From Oryza sativa Japonica Group (Eukaryota > Streptophyta > Magnoliopsida > Poales > Poaceae), in the NCBI RefSeq assembly GCF_034140825.1, contig NC_089039.1:2606501-2670500 (forward strand): DNA of 64,000 bases, written 5' to 3'. The notes below the pieces were generated by a model. The model searched no databases. It saw only the letters and a program-made list of their open reading frames with translations, and had not been told where the DNA came from. Of this stretch, positions 47,279-59,979 are shown one piece after another; position 1 is the stretch's first letter; every line of letters begins with the position of its first letter. The position numbers and the translations under genes are program-made.

Positions 47279-50200
47279 TCAGGTGGGTGTCCTTCCTTCA
47301 GTAGAAGTAGGGGCATGGAGAGAACCTGGGAAATGAATACTGCATTTCAGCAAACTGAATATTCAACTTATCATCAATTCCATAGAAGATAAAGTATTAA
47401 CATTCACATAGCAACAGCAATGAATAGCAGCAGAACTTATCACTTCTCAGGCAATTCAGTCAAAGATACCCTACCTGAATCTGATGATGATGACGATGAC
47501 GATGACGATGACGATGTTCGATCTGTGAGAGAGATTTGAGAATTGTCTGGACAATAAACATCATTTTGGATCAGAATTATTTATAACCCATATAACTGAT
47601 GAAAAGTAAACACCAACTGGACTCCAATTTATATTCCTAAGAATGTACCATTTGCATATCACCCAATATCCTATTGCTTTTGTGTGGAATACTAAATCAA
47701 GGTCAGTCCTACAAAAATATTTTGTCTAACATCAAGGTTAGTCCTACAATAACGCTTTGTCTTATATTTCTCCTATATGTACTCTTAATTCGAGTCCTGA
47801 AGTCGAGAAACAATATTTCCTTTAAGCTAAAAAAATAGTATTACAAAAACTAACTACATCTGAAAAAAAAAATTGACAGCATGAAAGCTCATTTCGTCAA
47901 TATCTTTAAAGCAATTTAAATCAATTCAACTATTCAAGAAACCATTTGCATAGTTTCTTGATAACCATAAACTGTAGAAGACACAAGTACAAGAATTGGC
48001 TAACCGGTGATGGTACAAAAGGCACATGCAAATTGCAGGACATCAGCCACTACATGTAATTCACATCACAATATTACAAACAAAGCAAAACTTGCTACCT
48101 GGATCTGAATCTGCTTGGTCAAGTGGACATCTTGCATAAATTGTCTCTCTAGTGACAGGAAATTCACCTAGGATATAAAAAACTGTTAAGAAAAATCTTT
48201 TGTGTTTACGTAAGGGAGAAAACATGCACATGTAACTCTTTGCTGTTTATTGCATATCATCTTAAGATTCAACATGTATGTCCAATGTACAACTATTTAT
48301 AAATAAGTGCTCAGAATCATAAGGTAGGACAGTTCACTTGCTCTATTTCCCTCCGGAAAGTAGATATTAAGTTTAAATAACACAGGCGTTGCTCAAATAA
48401 TTGAAATCATTTAAAGAATATCGCAAACAATAATTGGATTTATCTGGTCAAACAAATAAAATTTGATAAGTTCATGCTAGAATTTCAACTAAAACATTGG
48501 CGACGTGCTCAGAGATATGGCCTCACTTATGTTTTAAAACAGAACACAACAAGGCATCAACCCCAAATTCTCTAGGGCATCTAATCCAAGAAATATTTGA
48601 ATCATATGCTTCCCGATCATATTACATGAAGTTGTAGCTCCCTTTTTTTTGCACATGATTATTCACTAAAATGATGCCTAATCTACTAAAATTCCATACT
48701 GATGGATTCCTACCATACAAATCTTAGAATCTTCTAGAAACCTTCGTGGAAGTAATGCATTGGTGCAGTGCACAGTATGCATGTAAAGCTTACAAATTTG
48801 AATTGGGCTACAATTAAATCTAAAACCACTGAAAAAAAGTACCCCTCAGGTTTAGAAACACTCAGCATAGTTATCAAATAAGGACAGACTCAAAAGACAT
48901 CATGTACCTCTTATAACAACTTCTCCTTTGTCGGATACATGTACTGTCAACTTCCGACTTCTCCAAACACCACTGCGTGTGTGGAATACTCCAATCTATA
49001 AAGTTCAATAAAATATATTCCTCGTAGTCAATATTTTGCTAATTGCAGTGTCATATTAAGGCATAAATGACACAACTAAAGCATTTTTGTGTTAGAAACA
49101 TAAAGTGAACTTACCACAATATCTATTTTGGAATCAAGGCCATTTCCATTGTAAAAATGATCCTCTGATATTTGCAGCAACAGTAGTTCCAACTGAAACA
49201 AAACCAACAATAAGAAATTACATGAATGTCAAGAATGTAAAACAAAATAATATCGCATAATATTACTTCTTTTGTTTTTCTTATAGGAGACTTACAAATA
49301 TTTACTATATTACCTCAACAGTAGAAGAGATATGTTTTCCGTTGAAGAATTTAATGACATCACCAACTCTAACCCCAAGTTTCTCAGCAATAGAACCTTC
49401 TGACACCTATGATAAATTGAACATATTTACTTCACAATATAATAAGAAAAGCCATTTCAAGAAAAGCAAATGAAAGCCCCAACAAAAGTGGCAGTAAACA
49501 ATAGTCCTAAAGTAAGTAGTAGTAAACAATATATACCTCTTTAACGATAAGGCCCTCATCAATGTTGCACTTGCAAGATATCACCTCAAGATGAGCAGGG
49601 TTAAGAAATTTCATGCCCCAAAACTTCATTTGAAGATGTGGTCGAGGAATGCATCTGTACAAATAATCATGTCTCATTAAAGATGTCAAAAAGAACATAA
49701 AATTCAAACGAGAGATTAAGGTTGACAATTTTAAATGCCTAGATTTTGACAAGCTGTCAAAACTAGATCATAGCATATTGTTTGAATAGGCTTGAATAAT
49801 TCGAGAACAAGATGGTGTGATATTATTTTGTACTTCTGTACACTTATTACAGTTGTCAGAAGGGTTCGACTCATGCAGCAGCAACAGCAATACACATTAC
49901 TGCTACGACAATAGCCTACACTGCAAGCTATACCACTGCTACATCAAGCTAAAGCGCAAGAAAGGAACACCAATATGGGATTGCTTCAAGGAATGATGTC
50001 ACTTATGTTCTGACTGCCCAATTCATGCTAATCCCCTTGGTGTTAATTTCTAATGAGTTGTCTTGTCAAATGTCCAGCTTTCCTTGCAATTATCTTGGGC
50101 TTCCTCTTACAATTCGGAAACCAACCAAGGCTGACCTGCTGCCTCTAGTGGACAAAGTAGCAGACAATCTCCCGGGTTGGAAAGCATCTTTGATGAATAA

Positions 50201-53200
50201 AGCTGGCCGGCTCACAGCTGTTAGGGCGGTTCTTTCAGCCATCCCTATTTACGCAATGATGGCACTGGATCTTCCTAAATGGGTGCTTAAAGCCATTGAC
50301 AAGAGGCGCCGTGGTTTTTTATGGAAAGGGAGTGACAATGCAAATGGAGGAAACTGCTTGGTCTCTTGGGATCGAGTGTGTCGACCCTTGTCTTTAGGGG
50401 GACTTGGTATTCTTAATCTCGAAAAGATGGGGTGGGCTTTGCGCATGAGATGGCTTTGGCTGCAAAAAACAGACTCGTCTAGGCCTTGGGCTGGTTTATC
50501 CATCAATGTGCCAAAAAATGTCCACTCTCTTTTAGCTGTGGCTGTCAAAACTATCCTAGGAAATGGAGAACATACCAAGTTTTGGAGTGACAGATGGTTG
50601 CAAGGAAAGACGATTGCTGAGCTAGCCCCCAATCTTTTCGCCTTAATCCCTAAAAGAGCAAGAAAGCAACGTTCTGTGGCACAAGCTTTGACAAATAGAA
50701 GTTGGGTTGCTGACATCCAAGGGGGGCTTTCGGTCCAGGTTCTTGCTGAGTACCTGGCCATTTGGGAACTAGTAGAAGAGGTGGTACTGCTACAAGATGT
50801 CCAGGATCAACATGTTTGGAAGTTTACTGCAGAAGGCATTTACACTTGCAAATCAACTAATGAAGCCTATTTCTTGGGTTCGATTCGTTTTGCTCCCTGG
50901 AAACGTATTTGGAAGTGTTGGGCTCCCCTCCAGTGCAAATTCTTCATTTGGCTGGCCATCAATAATAGGTGTTGGACAGCCGATCGTCTAGCTAAACGTG
51001 GGCTGCAGCACACAGTGATCTGTCCCCTTTGTGATCAAAGTGAAGAATCCATCCAACACATTTTGATCTCTTGTGTTTTTTCCCGCCAAGTTTGGACGGC
51101 AATCTTTTTGAGACTAGGGTTAGCCGAGGCTGCGCCTCAGCCCTCTACCGACCGCTTTCTGAGGTGGTGGAGCCAAGCAACGAAGAACCAGCCGAAGGAG
51201 GTGCGGAAAGGGATTAATTCCTTGGTAACATTAGTAGCTTGGGAGATTTGGAAGCACCGCAACGACTGCGTTTTCAATAACGCCAATCCTAGAGTAGCGA
51301 CGGTCTTGCAAGTGATAGAAAATGAGGGCCATCTTTGGGGTGTTGCTGGAGCTTCTCGCCTTCAAAGGCTCCTTAGTGGGACGGTTAACCTAGGCAACTA
51401 AGCTCCCCGGGTTGTCTAGTGTGTGTGGGTCTTGGTAGGAGGGCTCGGGCACTCCTACTTTGTTTTTTCTTTGTGTTGTGTTTTTTGTATTGCTTTTTCT
51501 TCCCCTTAATGAAATGAAATGCAGCTCTCCTGCGTTTTCGAGAAAAAAATATAGCAGCACTCAAAGAGTCACAGGGACTGTCAGAGAATATGCAGAGAAG
51601 GGATGATACAGCAGCACTTCACAGTTAGGAGCAATGTTTTAAAAAAGCGTTACGTGGTTTCGCGCTGTCACCCTCACCCCACCTTGTAGCGCATACATGG
51701 CATAGTCAGCTGTACAAGGTTGGGCACATGTTCCTTGTATGTGGTCTTGTAGAATTTTGTTAAAAACACTGGTTAGGAGAAAAGAATAGAATAGGAGTTA
51801 AGTTTGTTAGAGCCCAAGTCCAAGGTATAAGTCAGGCAGATTTATGAAAGGAATAAGTTCATCCGAGGTCCCTTAACCTGTCAATGAATCCGATTTTCGT
51901 CCCTCAACCAGAAAACCAGACACAACGGGTCCCTCAAATATCAAAACTAGTGCAGATGAGGTCCCTCGGCGGTTTGAGGGCGGTTTTGGCTGACGTCGCG
52001 CCTATGTGGCTAATTTGACTCGGTCTTCATCTGACGTGGCGCTTACATGGCAATTCGATCCGGAAAATAATAAAACCCGTGGGACCCCATGTCAGTTCCA
52101 CACACAAAACAATAAAAAAAAATGGTGAGACCCACATGGGCCCCACATGTCATCCTCACTCCTCACTCCTCCCTCCTCTCTCTCCCCTCTTCTCTATATC
52201 TCCGGCCGATGGAGCGGGGCGAGCGGCGGTTGGCAGAAGCGGGCGACGGGCGGGGCGGAGCGGGGCGGGCAGCGGCCGACGGCGGGCTAGGTCAGGTCCG
52301 CGGCGCGTAGGGCCATAGAGCGCAGATGGAGCGGTGCAGGGAGGGAGGTGGCGACGAACCTGGTGAGTGACCACGGGCTCGGCCTGCTTCATTGCGGCGG
52401 CGACGCCGTCGAAGGCGTATCCGGGCGATGGCCGCGACGGTGGGCGAAACCCAGAGATGGAGGCGATGGTCACGGGGGAGTCCGGCCTCCCCGCCCCCCA
52501 CGCTAGCCTCCTTCCTCCCCCACCCGATGCTGCCCTTGATGGCCTCGATGTCGGCGTGAAGGTGGGACATCTCCCCGCGGATGATGGCCTCGATGTCGGC
52601 GGCGAGGTGGTTGACGCCTGGGGCTGGGACAACCACTCCAACGGCGGCATGTCCAAGTAAAACTATGTCAGCTCAGCTACGTTTGAAACGATGTCAGCTC
52701 TGCCGGCCAGCCGCTCCTCCCCGCCGTCGCCCGCTTCTGCCGGCTACCGCTCGCCCTGCTCCATCGGACAGAGAGAGAGAAGGGATAGAGAGAAGAGGGG
52801 AGAGAGAGGATAGAGAGAGGGAGCGAGGATGACATGTGGGGCCCACGTGGGTCCCAACATTTTTTTTATTATTTTGTGTGTGGAACTAACATGTGGGTCC
52901 CATGGGTTTTATTATTTTTCCTAACCGAATTGCCACATAAGCGCCACGTCAGATGAAGACCGAGTCAAATTAGCCATGTAGGCACCACCTCGGCCAAAAC
53001 CGCCTTCAAAACCGCCAAGGGACCTCATATGCACCGGTTTTGATAGTTGAGGGACCCATTGTGTCAGGTTTTCCGTTTGAGGGACGAAAATCAGATTCGT
53101 TGACAAGTTAAGGGACCTCAGATGAACTTATTCCTTTATGAAATGTAATATTTCAAAATCAAGCAAGACAAATAATTCTCTCTTCTAGCTGCTCTTCCCG

Positions 53201-56200
53201 ATCCCTCTGAACTCTCTTACTTCCAATTACTAAAAGGGGCATTGATTTTGATCTAGCAAGCTGTTTGGAGATCGAGGCTTCAGTTGGAACTTTTGTGAAG
53301 GCTCTCATAGAACTTGGTTCATTGGCTATGAGTCTAGAACTGTCTATCTATGTCTATGTATCCAACGGTTGGTATTAGTTCTTTTGTTTTATCCAATGGT
53401 ACTATTTAGTTGATTACGTGGCCTAATGAGAGCGCATGAAAATATTCTGTTTTAACTACTTTAGATTAGATTGCATAACACACTTAACATTTACCTGCAG
53501 CTACGTCAGTATTTTTTAGGTTGTATCTTCTCCAACTAATCAAAAAGGAGATGATGCCATAGTTAAAGAATTCAGAATGCTACCAAAATAAGAATATTTA
53601 CTCCCTGTAGCACTAGCATTTAAAGATAAGTGATAATCCAACATTGTAAAGTCCCTAGCATGCTCTCCAGCACATATGACGGGTTTTAGATTTTAGGTGA
53701 AGATGTCAGGTTTCTTGACATTGACTAGGGAAAGGAGGCAGCATGCGTAGTATGCTTGTTACACCCAAATCCTTGGTCTATATGTCTTTTCAATTAGATA
53801 GTTTTCCCCATACTTTCATAAGATTAAAACAAAGTTATCCATGCATATATACATTGATCAATTATGTACATTTTTCCACTTCTCATTAGTCATCATGCAT
53901 TCATGTATCAGTTACCAAAGCACTAAGCATTTCTTTAAATTAGAATGATATATCGTGTTCAGCCATAATATAATGCCACATTTGGTATGCAGGAAACACA
54001 CATGAACATTTGCATAAATTTACCAAAGAAGCAATCTCTGAAAACGTCCAGTGTATGGCGATTAAGCTGGCACACTTAATAACACATTCAATAAAATTCT
54101 TTTCTATTGCAGCGCCCATTCAGCTATTAATAAATTAACTTAGCAAAATCATGACAGTTGAGGATAAAAAAAAAAACATACTGGAACTTCCTCCACATCT
54201 GCAAGCACTTGAGGATGATGTTAGAAGGAATAAAAGACCCTCTTGTACTGCGGATAGACATGCCCACAACATCTCCCCTTAAGTCAATGACTGGTCCCCC
54301 GTTGTAATACTACAATATTTACATTGACAATATTTAAATTATTAACCACAAACAAAAAAAATGAAACTATAATAGGAAAAAATGAGTATCATAATCTATT
54401 TTTACCTCAGGAGGTGCACTGAAACCATCAATGTATACATAGTGACGGCGTTCATTCATATGTGGATTCAAATACTGAACCCTACCATAGCTTGTTCTCA
54501 GATACGAATTTTCATCTCTTCCCAGGATAAAGACCTCTTCAGCCCATTTCACTCCTTCATTAAAGGAGGGTAAATGGATGGATCTGTCCACTACAATCTT
54601 GTAGAAAGCAAGGTTGTAATGCTCCTGACAATATAGAAAATGACCCTCCACAGTGGTACCATCCACAAAGCGAACTGCAACCTGAAATAGTAGTTAATTA
54701 TTGCATTATATTTGTGAGAGCATAGAAACTAAAACGGACCAGATTGAAATCTATACTCCTTATATAAGGGAGTGGTGGTGGTGGTTCCACCACCCCCGCT
54801 AACAAATCCCAACTTTTTTTTAAGAAAGAGAAATGACATGTGAGGTTAGAGGGCCCACATGCCAAACAATTCCACCAACGAACTACTTTTTTGTGGGAAG
54901 GAAAAAACAGTGTGGAGCTAAAAAGGTCCATATGCAAGTAACAAATATGAACAACAATTAAGAGATGGTAATAACATGTTAACGATAAATTTCTTTAATT
55001 AAAATCATGTTGCAAGGCACAGGAAATATGCTAGTTATTATATTTAAGAGAAAAGCTTACATTACTGCCTGTATTTTCTAGAGAAGTCTGGCATATCCTA
55101 TCCAATATGCAACTAGGAACCTTGATATGATATAGTACCTCCCAGTTCCAAGCTTTAGTTAAATAATGGCATTATAACCAAGCCCATGTATTCCATTTAT
55201 ATTCTTTCATCCCTTATAGGAGTCATCCATAGACAGAGTACTAGTTAATGTTGGGAACCATTGATGCGTGTGGATGTGCAGACAAGGATCTATCTAGTTT
55301 ATTTTGTCCCCACCCCCCTTGTGAGAGATACATGTTGCATCATCTTCAATAGCATGTTCCTTCTTCACTTTTGGCAATATCCACGTCTTACACGACTAAT
55401 GAGAGTTATTCAAACTGCTTTGAATTAAGACTAACTAAAACGAAATTATGTCAAAAGTACCTAACAGATGCTCTAAATACTGCAAAAAAGTTAGCCCACA
55501 ATTTAGTACTGATATAGGGCCTTGTATATGGCTAAAAGTAACACATGCTAGATTTAACTTGAAAACATATTTTTACAAAATCATTATGGCCTCATATAAG
55601 TGAAAGTAGAAGAATCAAATGTGCCAATTTCCTATGTAAACTCACCTTAGCATTAGAAGCATACTGGTTTGCACTTTTCCAATCATCTAAAGAAGGGGAC
55701 TGTTTGCAAATAAGAAGGGCTGATGTCAAAATAGTGCCTGTTTTGCTCTTCTCATCCCAATCGATCATGAAACCAGAACTCTTAGATAATGACTTGCCAT
55801 CTAAAAATAAATTTACAAATTACTAATCAAATAGCGAGACTTGTAAATCTTAAATGCACATGAATAAAATAGGATGATGTTTACCTATAGTAGACGAAAG
55901 ACCCACAACAAACTTTGCAGCATGAAGAACAGTCTTAGTCGATGATTCACGAATGTGGAGGAGGTTCCGATCAGTAAGGCATGTGTCAGGTACGCATGGG
56001 AGTAAAGTGGGCAGTTTCATTTGACAATCTAGAAAGGGAAGAGCAAGAATTTTCACCTGTTAGTTCTAATAAGAAATGCATGATTGCCAACTCCTTTTTT
56101 CTTCCTTTCTTTTCTTTTTATTGCAAAATCTAGTACGGATAAATAGCCCTTCTTTTCTTTCCCCAAAATCTTGCAGGTAATTTGTTTTCATTTCTTTTTA

Positions 56201-56895
56201 CCAGAATGAAATTAAAGGAGTATAAACCTCTTTTTGCCTGGTATTTGGCCGGGTAAATTGTTTTCATTTATTTTTACCAGAATGAAATTAAAGAGAATGA
56301 AATTAAAGGAGTATAAACCTCTTTTTGCCTGGTATTTGGCTTCCCACGGATCAAGTGCCCTGAAGTCTTCACCTCCGATAGGCTTATAGATCTCTCTACC
56401 CATGGCATTGTGTCCAATTACAACACGGGGTATGTATGGCTTACGGAGAGGAGAACTGCAGCAAGAAGAGGCCTCGTCCTCCACTGGAATCCCCTCCTCC
56501 ACTCCTGACGCTGAAGGCAGCGCCAGTGCGCCACCTTCTCCTCCTCCTGCTGAACCCCCAAATCCATCGTCTTCGCCGCCCTTTCCCCCTTGTTGCTCCT
56601 CCGCTACTGACGCAGACGCTGAAGGCGGCGCCACCTTCACCCCCTCCTCCTCCTCATGCACCCCCAAATCCATCTTCTTCGCTGCCCTTTCACCCTCGCT
56701 GCTCTGATCGGCCAGAGTTGCTGACCTTTTAGCTGATCGCCTCTCGGATCGCTCCGCGCGCGCCGCCGATTGGGATGCGAGCGAGGCCACCACCCCGCTG
56801 CCGCCGTCCCGGTTGACACTGCGGCGTCGCCTTGCGCTCGACCGGGTCTTCACGGACCCCGAAGCCTCCTCCGCTCCCGCTGCGCCAGGCGCCAT
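47279..56895 (-). CDS. B1: trypsin-fold pseudoprotease with PDZ domain, paralogue of A1
   Basis: Twelve exons: 56895-56319, 56028-55885, 55800-55646, 54681-54406, 54309-54182, 49654-49537, 49406-49314, 49192-49115, 48995-48908, 48167-48099, 47546-47475 and 47325-47279. They join in frame to 614 residues. Exons 2-9 have exactly the same lengths as in A1. The N-terminal exon is 53 codons longer, with extra acidic and Gly/Ser/Pro-rich sequence. The same catalytic positions are lost ([21 protein letters not shown] with Asn387). The PDZ domain is retained. Exon 11 carries a Ser run encoded by a TCA/TCG microsatellite. Intron 5 is 4.5 kb and holds a LINE fragment and a MULE. Preservation of frame across 12 exons argues for selection on the protein. 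Confidence 0.88.
50000..51549 (+). mobile_element. 5'-truncated L1-type LINE in B1 intron 5 (antisense to B1)
   Basis: An open frame at 50025-51401 (458 codons, no internal stop) covers the C-terminal end of a plant L1 reverse transcriptase (CNYLGLPL, W-x-L-N-x-AGR-like [15 protein letters not shown]). It is followed by the zinc-binding zf-RVT domain (CPLC, then H and C in QHILISC). The endonuclease, gag-like ORF1 and most of the RT are absent. A short 3' untranslated part ends in GAGAAAAAAAT near 51549. The clean frame suggests a fairly young insertion. Target duplication was not found. Confidence 0.85.
51850..53134. mobile_element. MULE (Mutator-like element) with long TIRs and perfect 9-bp target duplication
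   Basis: The element is flanked by TTTATGAAA at 51841-51849 and 53135-53143. Its ends read GGAATAAGTTCATC and the exact inverse. The inverted repeats extend for about 400 bp on each side, reaching GC-rich sequence such as GGCAGAAGCGGGCGACGG near 52230 and its inverse near 52730. The roughly 0.5-kb interior is GC-rich and gene-like in composition but encodes no transposase. This is a non-autonomous MULE, possibly a Pack-MULE. Confidence 0.9.
56218..56345. repeat. Local duplication of the B1 exon 1 donor region
   Basis: A stretch containing GGAGTATAAACCTCTTTTTG and the following splice-site context occurs at 56218-56255 and again at 56309-56345. Between them lies a partly repeated CCGGGTAAATTG / TTACCAGAATGAAATTAAAG segment. 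The second copy of the exon end and GT donor is therefore a potential alternative splice site. Confidence 0.75.
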
Positions 56896-59800
56896 GGCAT
56901 GCCGGAGGGAAGCCTAGGGTTTCTTGCTTGCGATCGCCGGAGAAACTCGCACTTCTACTCGAGGAATTTTTGGAGTTGGGGATTTCGATCGAGGGTTCGG
57001 GGAGAGGGCGAGCTAAGGCCGTTGCGGCGAGGGGATCCGACCCGACCCGACCCGACCCAACCGCATCGGTCGGTTCTAGGAATGAAATGTGATAGTATAT
57101 CCTATAAAATAAAAAGATAAACATAAAAATCGTAAATTCAAAGACAAAAGTAGTTGTAAGAATCTAATTTTTGTGCATAGTAACTTAGTGTAACTGTACT
57201 ATATAATTGAATTTAAATGATTTTTTTTAGAATTACACAGTACAACGCATACACTCACAACGCACGCGCACTCACCCCTATGAACACACGCACGCAAACT
57301 CTACCCCTACGAGCATCTTCGAAGACTGGGCTGGCAAATCCTAGAGAAATTGACGAAGTCACCACATGCGTGTAACTGCAAGTTGGATTTATATGAACAC
57401 GAATATGTATGAACAAAAAATCGAAAGATAAAATTGCCAGTGAAATAACAAAATCAGACCGAAAATCAAATGTTATTGAATACACGTAAAAAAATGGATA
57501 CGGTCATCATTGTGATTCCAAGATCAACGAAGACTTATATATAATTGTAGTTCTTTTATCTAAAACAGTATGCTAAATTCATGCTAAATATAATATGGCA
57601 CTATAAATTAGACTCTTTAGTTTTTAAATTTAATCTTTTAGATTATAAATAAGAGGTTGTATCCATATTAAATCTCATTTTAGAATTTTATTTATTTATT
57701 CTAAAAAAATTCACAAATGTAATTGACATGTACTCTTTCTTTATAAAATAAGCTATTACATTGAAAAATAATAGTCAATTTATTTAATATACCATTAAAA
57801 TTTTAATATTTGTAATATCAATAATACTACCCAGTACTATACTGGTTTGGAACCAGTAAATATAACATATTGATACATACTATGTTTCTAAAAGAAATAT
57901 ATATTTCACAAATAAGTTGGGTTAGAGATATATAGGCCTAAAGTTGAAGGTAATGTGGGGTAGATAAACTTTTTGGATAGTTTGAGATCGAGAATTTTTT
58001 TGCTTGAGCTGGATACTATCCTTACTATATTTATTTCTATCTCCAGAAAAAGAAAATCTGAATTTGTTTTTATCTCCCAAAACATGTAAAAATTATCTGA
58101 CAAACACTGTTTGTTTTAGAAAAGTGTCCGGAGTGGAAACTATCCGAACTAAGTTGGGTGACAGACTACAGCCTTTGATTATTGATCCGATGGCTATCGT
58201 TTATCCGAACTAAGTAAAAACGTCTGATTGTTTATCTGATAGTAGTTAACATACATGTGCGTTGTAACGAGCACATATGATTTAGGATGGGTTGTATGAC
58301 ACAGTACATAACTATGTATGTCCGTCCCTTTTGCATTGGATTAGGGATGCTTCAAACAAATTAAATGAATCGATTTTTCAGGCCTGATAAAGGAACTTAT
58401 AACACATCAAGTTGTCCAATAGACTGAGCAGGAGGTCCTCAGCAAGATTTTCTCACATCCTAGCATATTCTTCCCTCATATTGATTAAGCATGCAGGACA
58501 CTTATTACCAAATATAACAAGACAACAAGCATCAGCACTGCCAAAAAAATTGCAAGCAACCACAAGCAAAAAGCCCACACAATTCTGAAACTACATTTAT
58601 AATGAACCAAACAAGCTCCACGCATATTGTTCCCTTTCGTCGCTCATGCAGCTGTGCCCCATTTTTAACCAGCTTAATAAGCATCATTGCAAGAGCGCCG
58701 TAACCGCAGCAGCAAGTAGATTACTCATTTTGTGCAGCCGAGTAGAAAATGGAAGGGCACCAAGCAATAGCTACAACGTAAGAGAAAAAAAAGAAAAAAA
58801 AGAAGGATGAAAGGAACCATCCCGGAAAATAAAAGATCTTCAGCTCCCTGCCAATGAAAATTAAAAGATAAAAGCAGGTTGAAGAAAAAACAAACATCTT
58901 CAGCAAAATAAAAGATCTCAGAAATTAATGCCTCTTCCACATAAATTCATTGCAGTAAAAGTCTGTCCTACAAGATGAACTGTATTTTTTCTTGCTATTC
59001 TTCCCAGTACTTGTAACCACAGATGATTTCTGATGTTTTTTCCTTGCATCATTCAGTGGCCCAAAATCAAGAGAATGTTAGGCAAGAAAACTGATCCATG
59101 ACTCCAGGTGGCCCAACGCTACAAATGAAATTCTTTGATTGGAACTACTTGCAAGGATGGCAGGGAGCACTGCAAAATTAAGAAACAAGACATCATAAAA
59201 CTACTTGTAATTGGTACACATAAAACAAAACGAAAACAAAAAGGGGAAATGCTGCAATTCAACAACTAATTAATAATACCTGGAAAAACTATATGTTTAT
59301 CTATTAACAACCATATGGTTATTAAAATCACTGCTGCTATTATAGGATCAGATATGCTAAAGTAACTGTATGTTTACCTATTAATAAATAACAACCACGC
59401 ACTCTAGAAAGATAATAAAGTAACTGTAAGTGTTTTGGAGTGAGCAGTGAGCAAACAACACATTATATATTACCTTTTCTTTTTGCAAGGTGCATCTAAG
59501 AAATGTATATATTTGCTTGTGTGAATTTTTTGTGGGCTAATATGTGTCCATGTAGGACTACTTGCTAAAAAAATGGTGCATATGATGTTGCTAAGTACCC
59601 CCAAAACCCTGAATTCACAAATAGGCCTACAGCTAAAATACTAAAAGCTTCTTTAAACTACCAGATCCAATATCTCTAAAATATCATGACAAAGGGAATA
59701 ACCAAAAGGAGCTGGTTCTCTTTGTATAGAGGAGAGGGGGGCGTGCAAGAAACCCCGTGAGAAGCACGCTAGATTCAAGATTGGAACCCAGGTGGGGTGG

Positions 59801-59979
59801 ACGAACACCTTCGCACCACACCACCTAAGCTATGCTCAAATCTCAAAAATATCATTAACAATAGCACAGTTTTTGGAGTAGAATATATAAAGAATAACTG
59901 TTCTGCTCATAAAACAATATTTGTAAGTTGCAGAATAATGACGTTAAAACTACTATGGTACTGGTGATTAAAGTTATAC
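56896..59979 (-). other. B1 promoter and leader, spacer, and 3' untranslated part of B2
   Basis: About 56896-57100 is the B1 leader, with four ACCCG units near 57037-57056. From 57190 to 57390 is a stretch rich in CACACGCACGC-like motifs that looks like a dispersed grass repeat. From 57400 to 58690 the DNA is AT-rich, with no gene seen. From 58690 to 59173 it matches the A2 terminal exon in unit A. A SINE-like sequence lies at about 59700-59836. Confidence 0.5.
59700..59836 (-). mobile_element. Candidate tRNA-derived SINE
   Basis: On the minus strand the sequence TAGCTTAGGTGG fits an RNA polymerase III A box. Further on, GGGTTCCAATCTTG approximates a B box (GGTTCGANNCC). The spacing and the following CTCC and T-rich end fit a tRNA-derived SINE. 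The family is not identified. Confidence 0.45.

Noticed and set aside
57185-57390. CACACGCACGC-rich stretch upstream of B1
   Set aside because: Probably a dispersed repeat, but I could not assign a family or find its ends.
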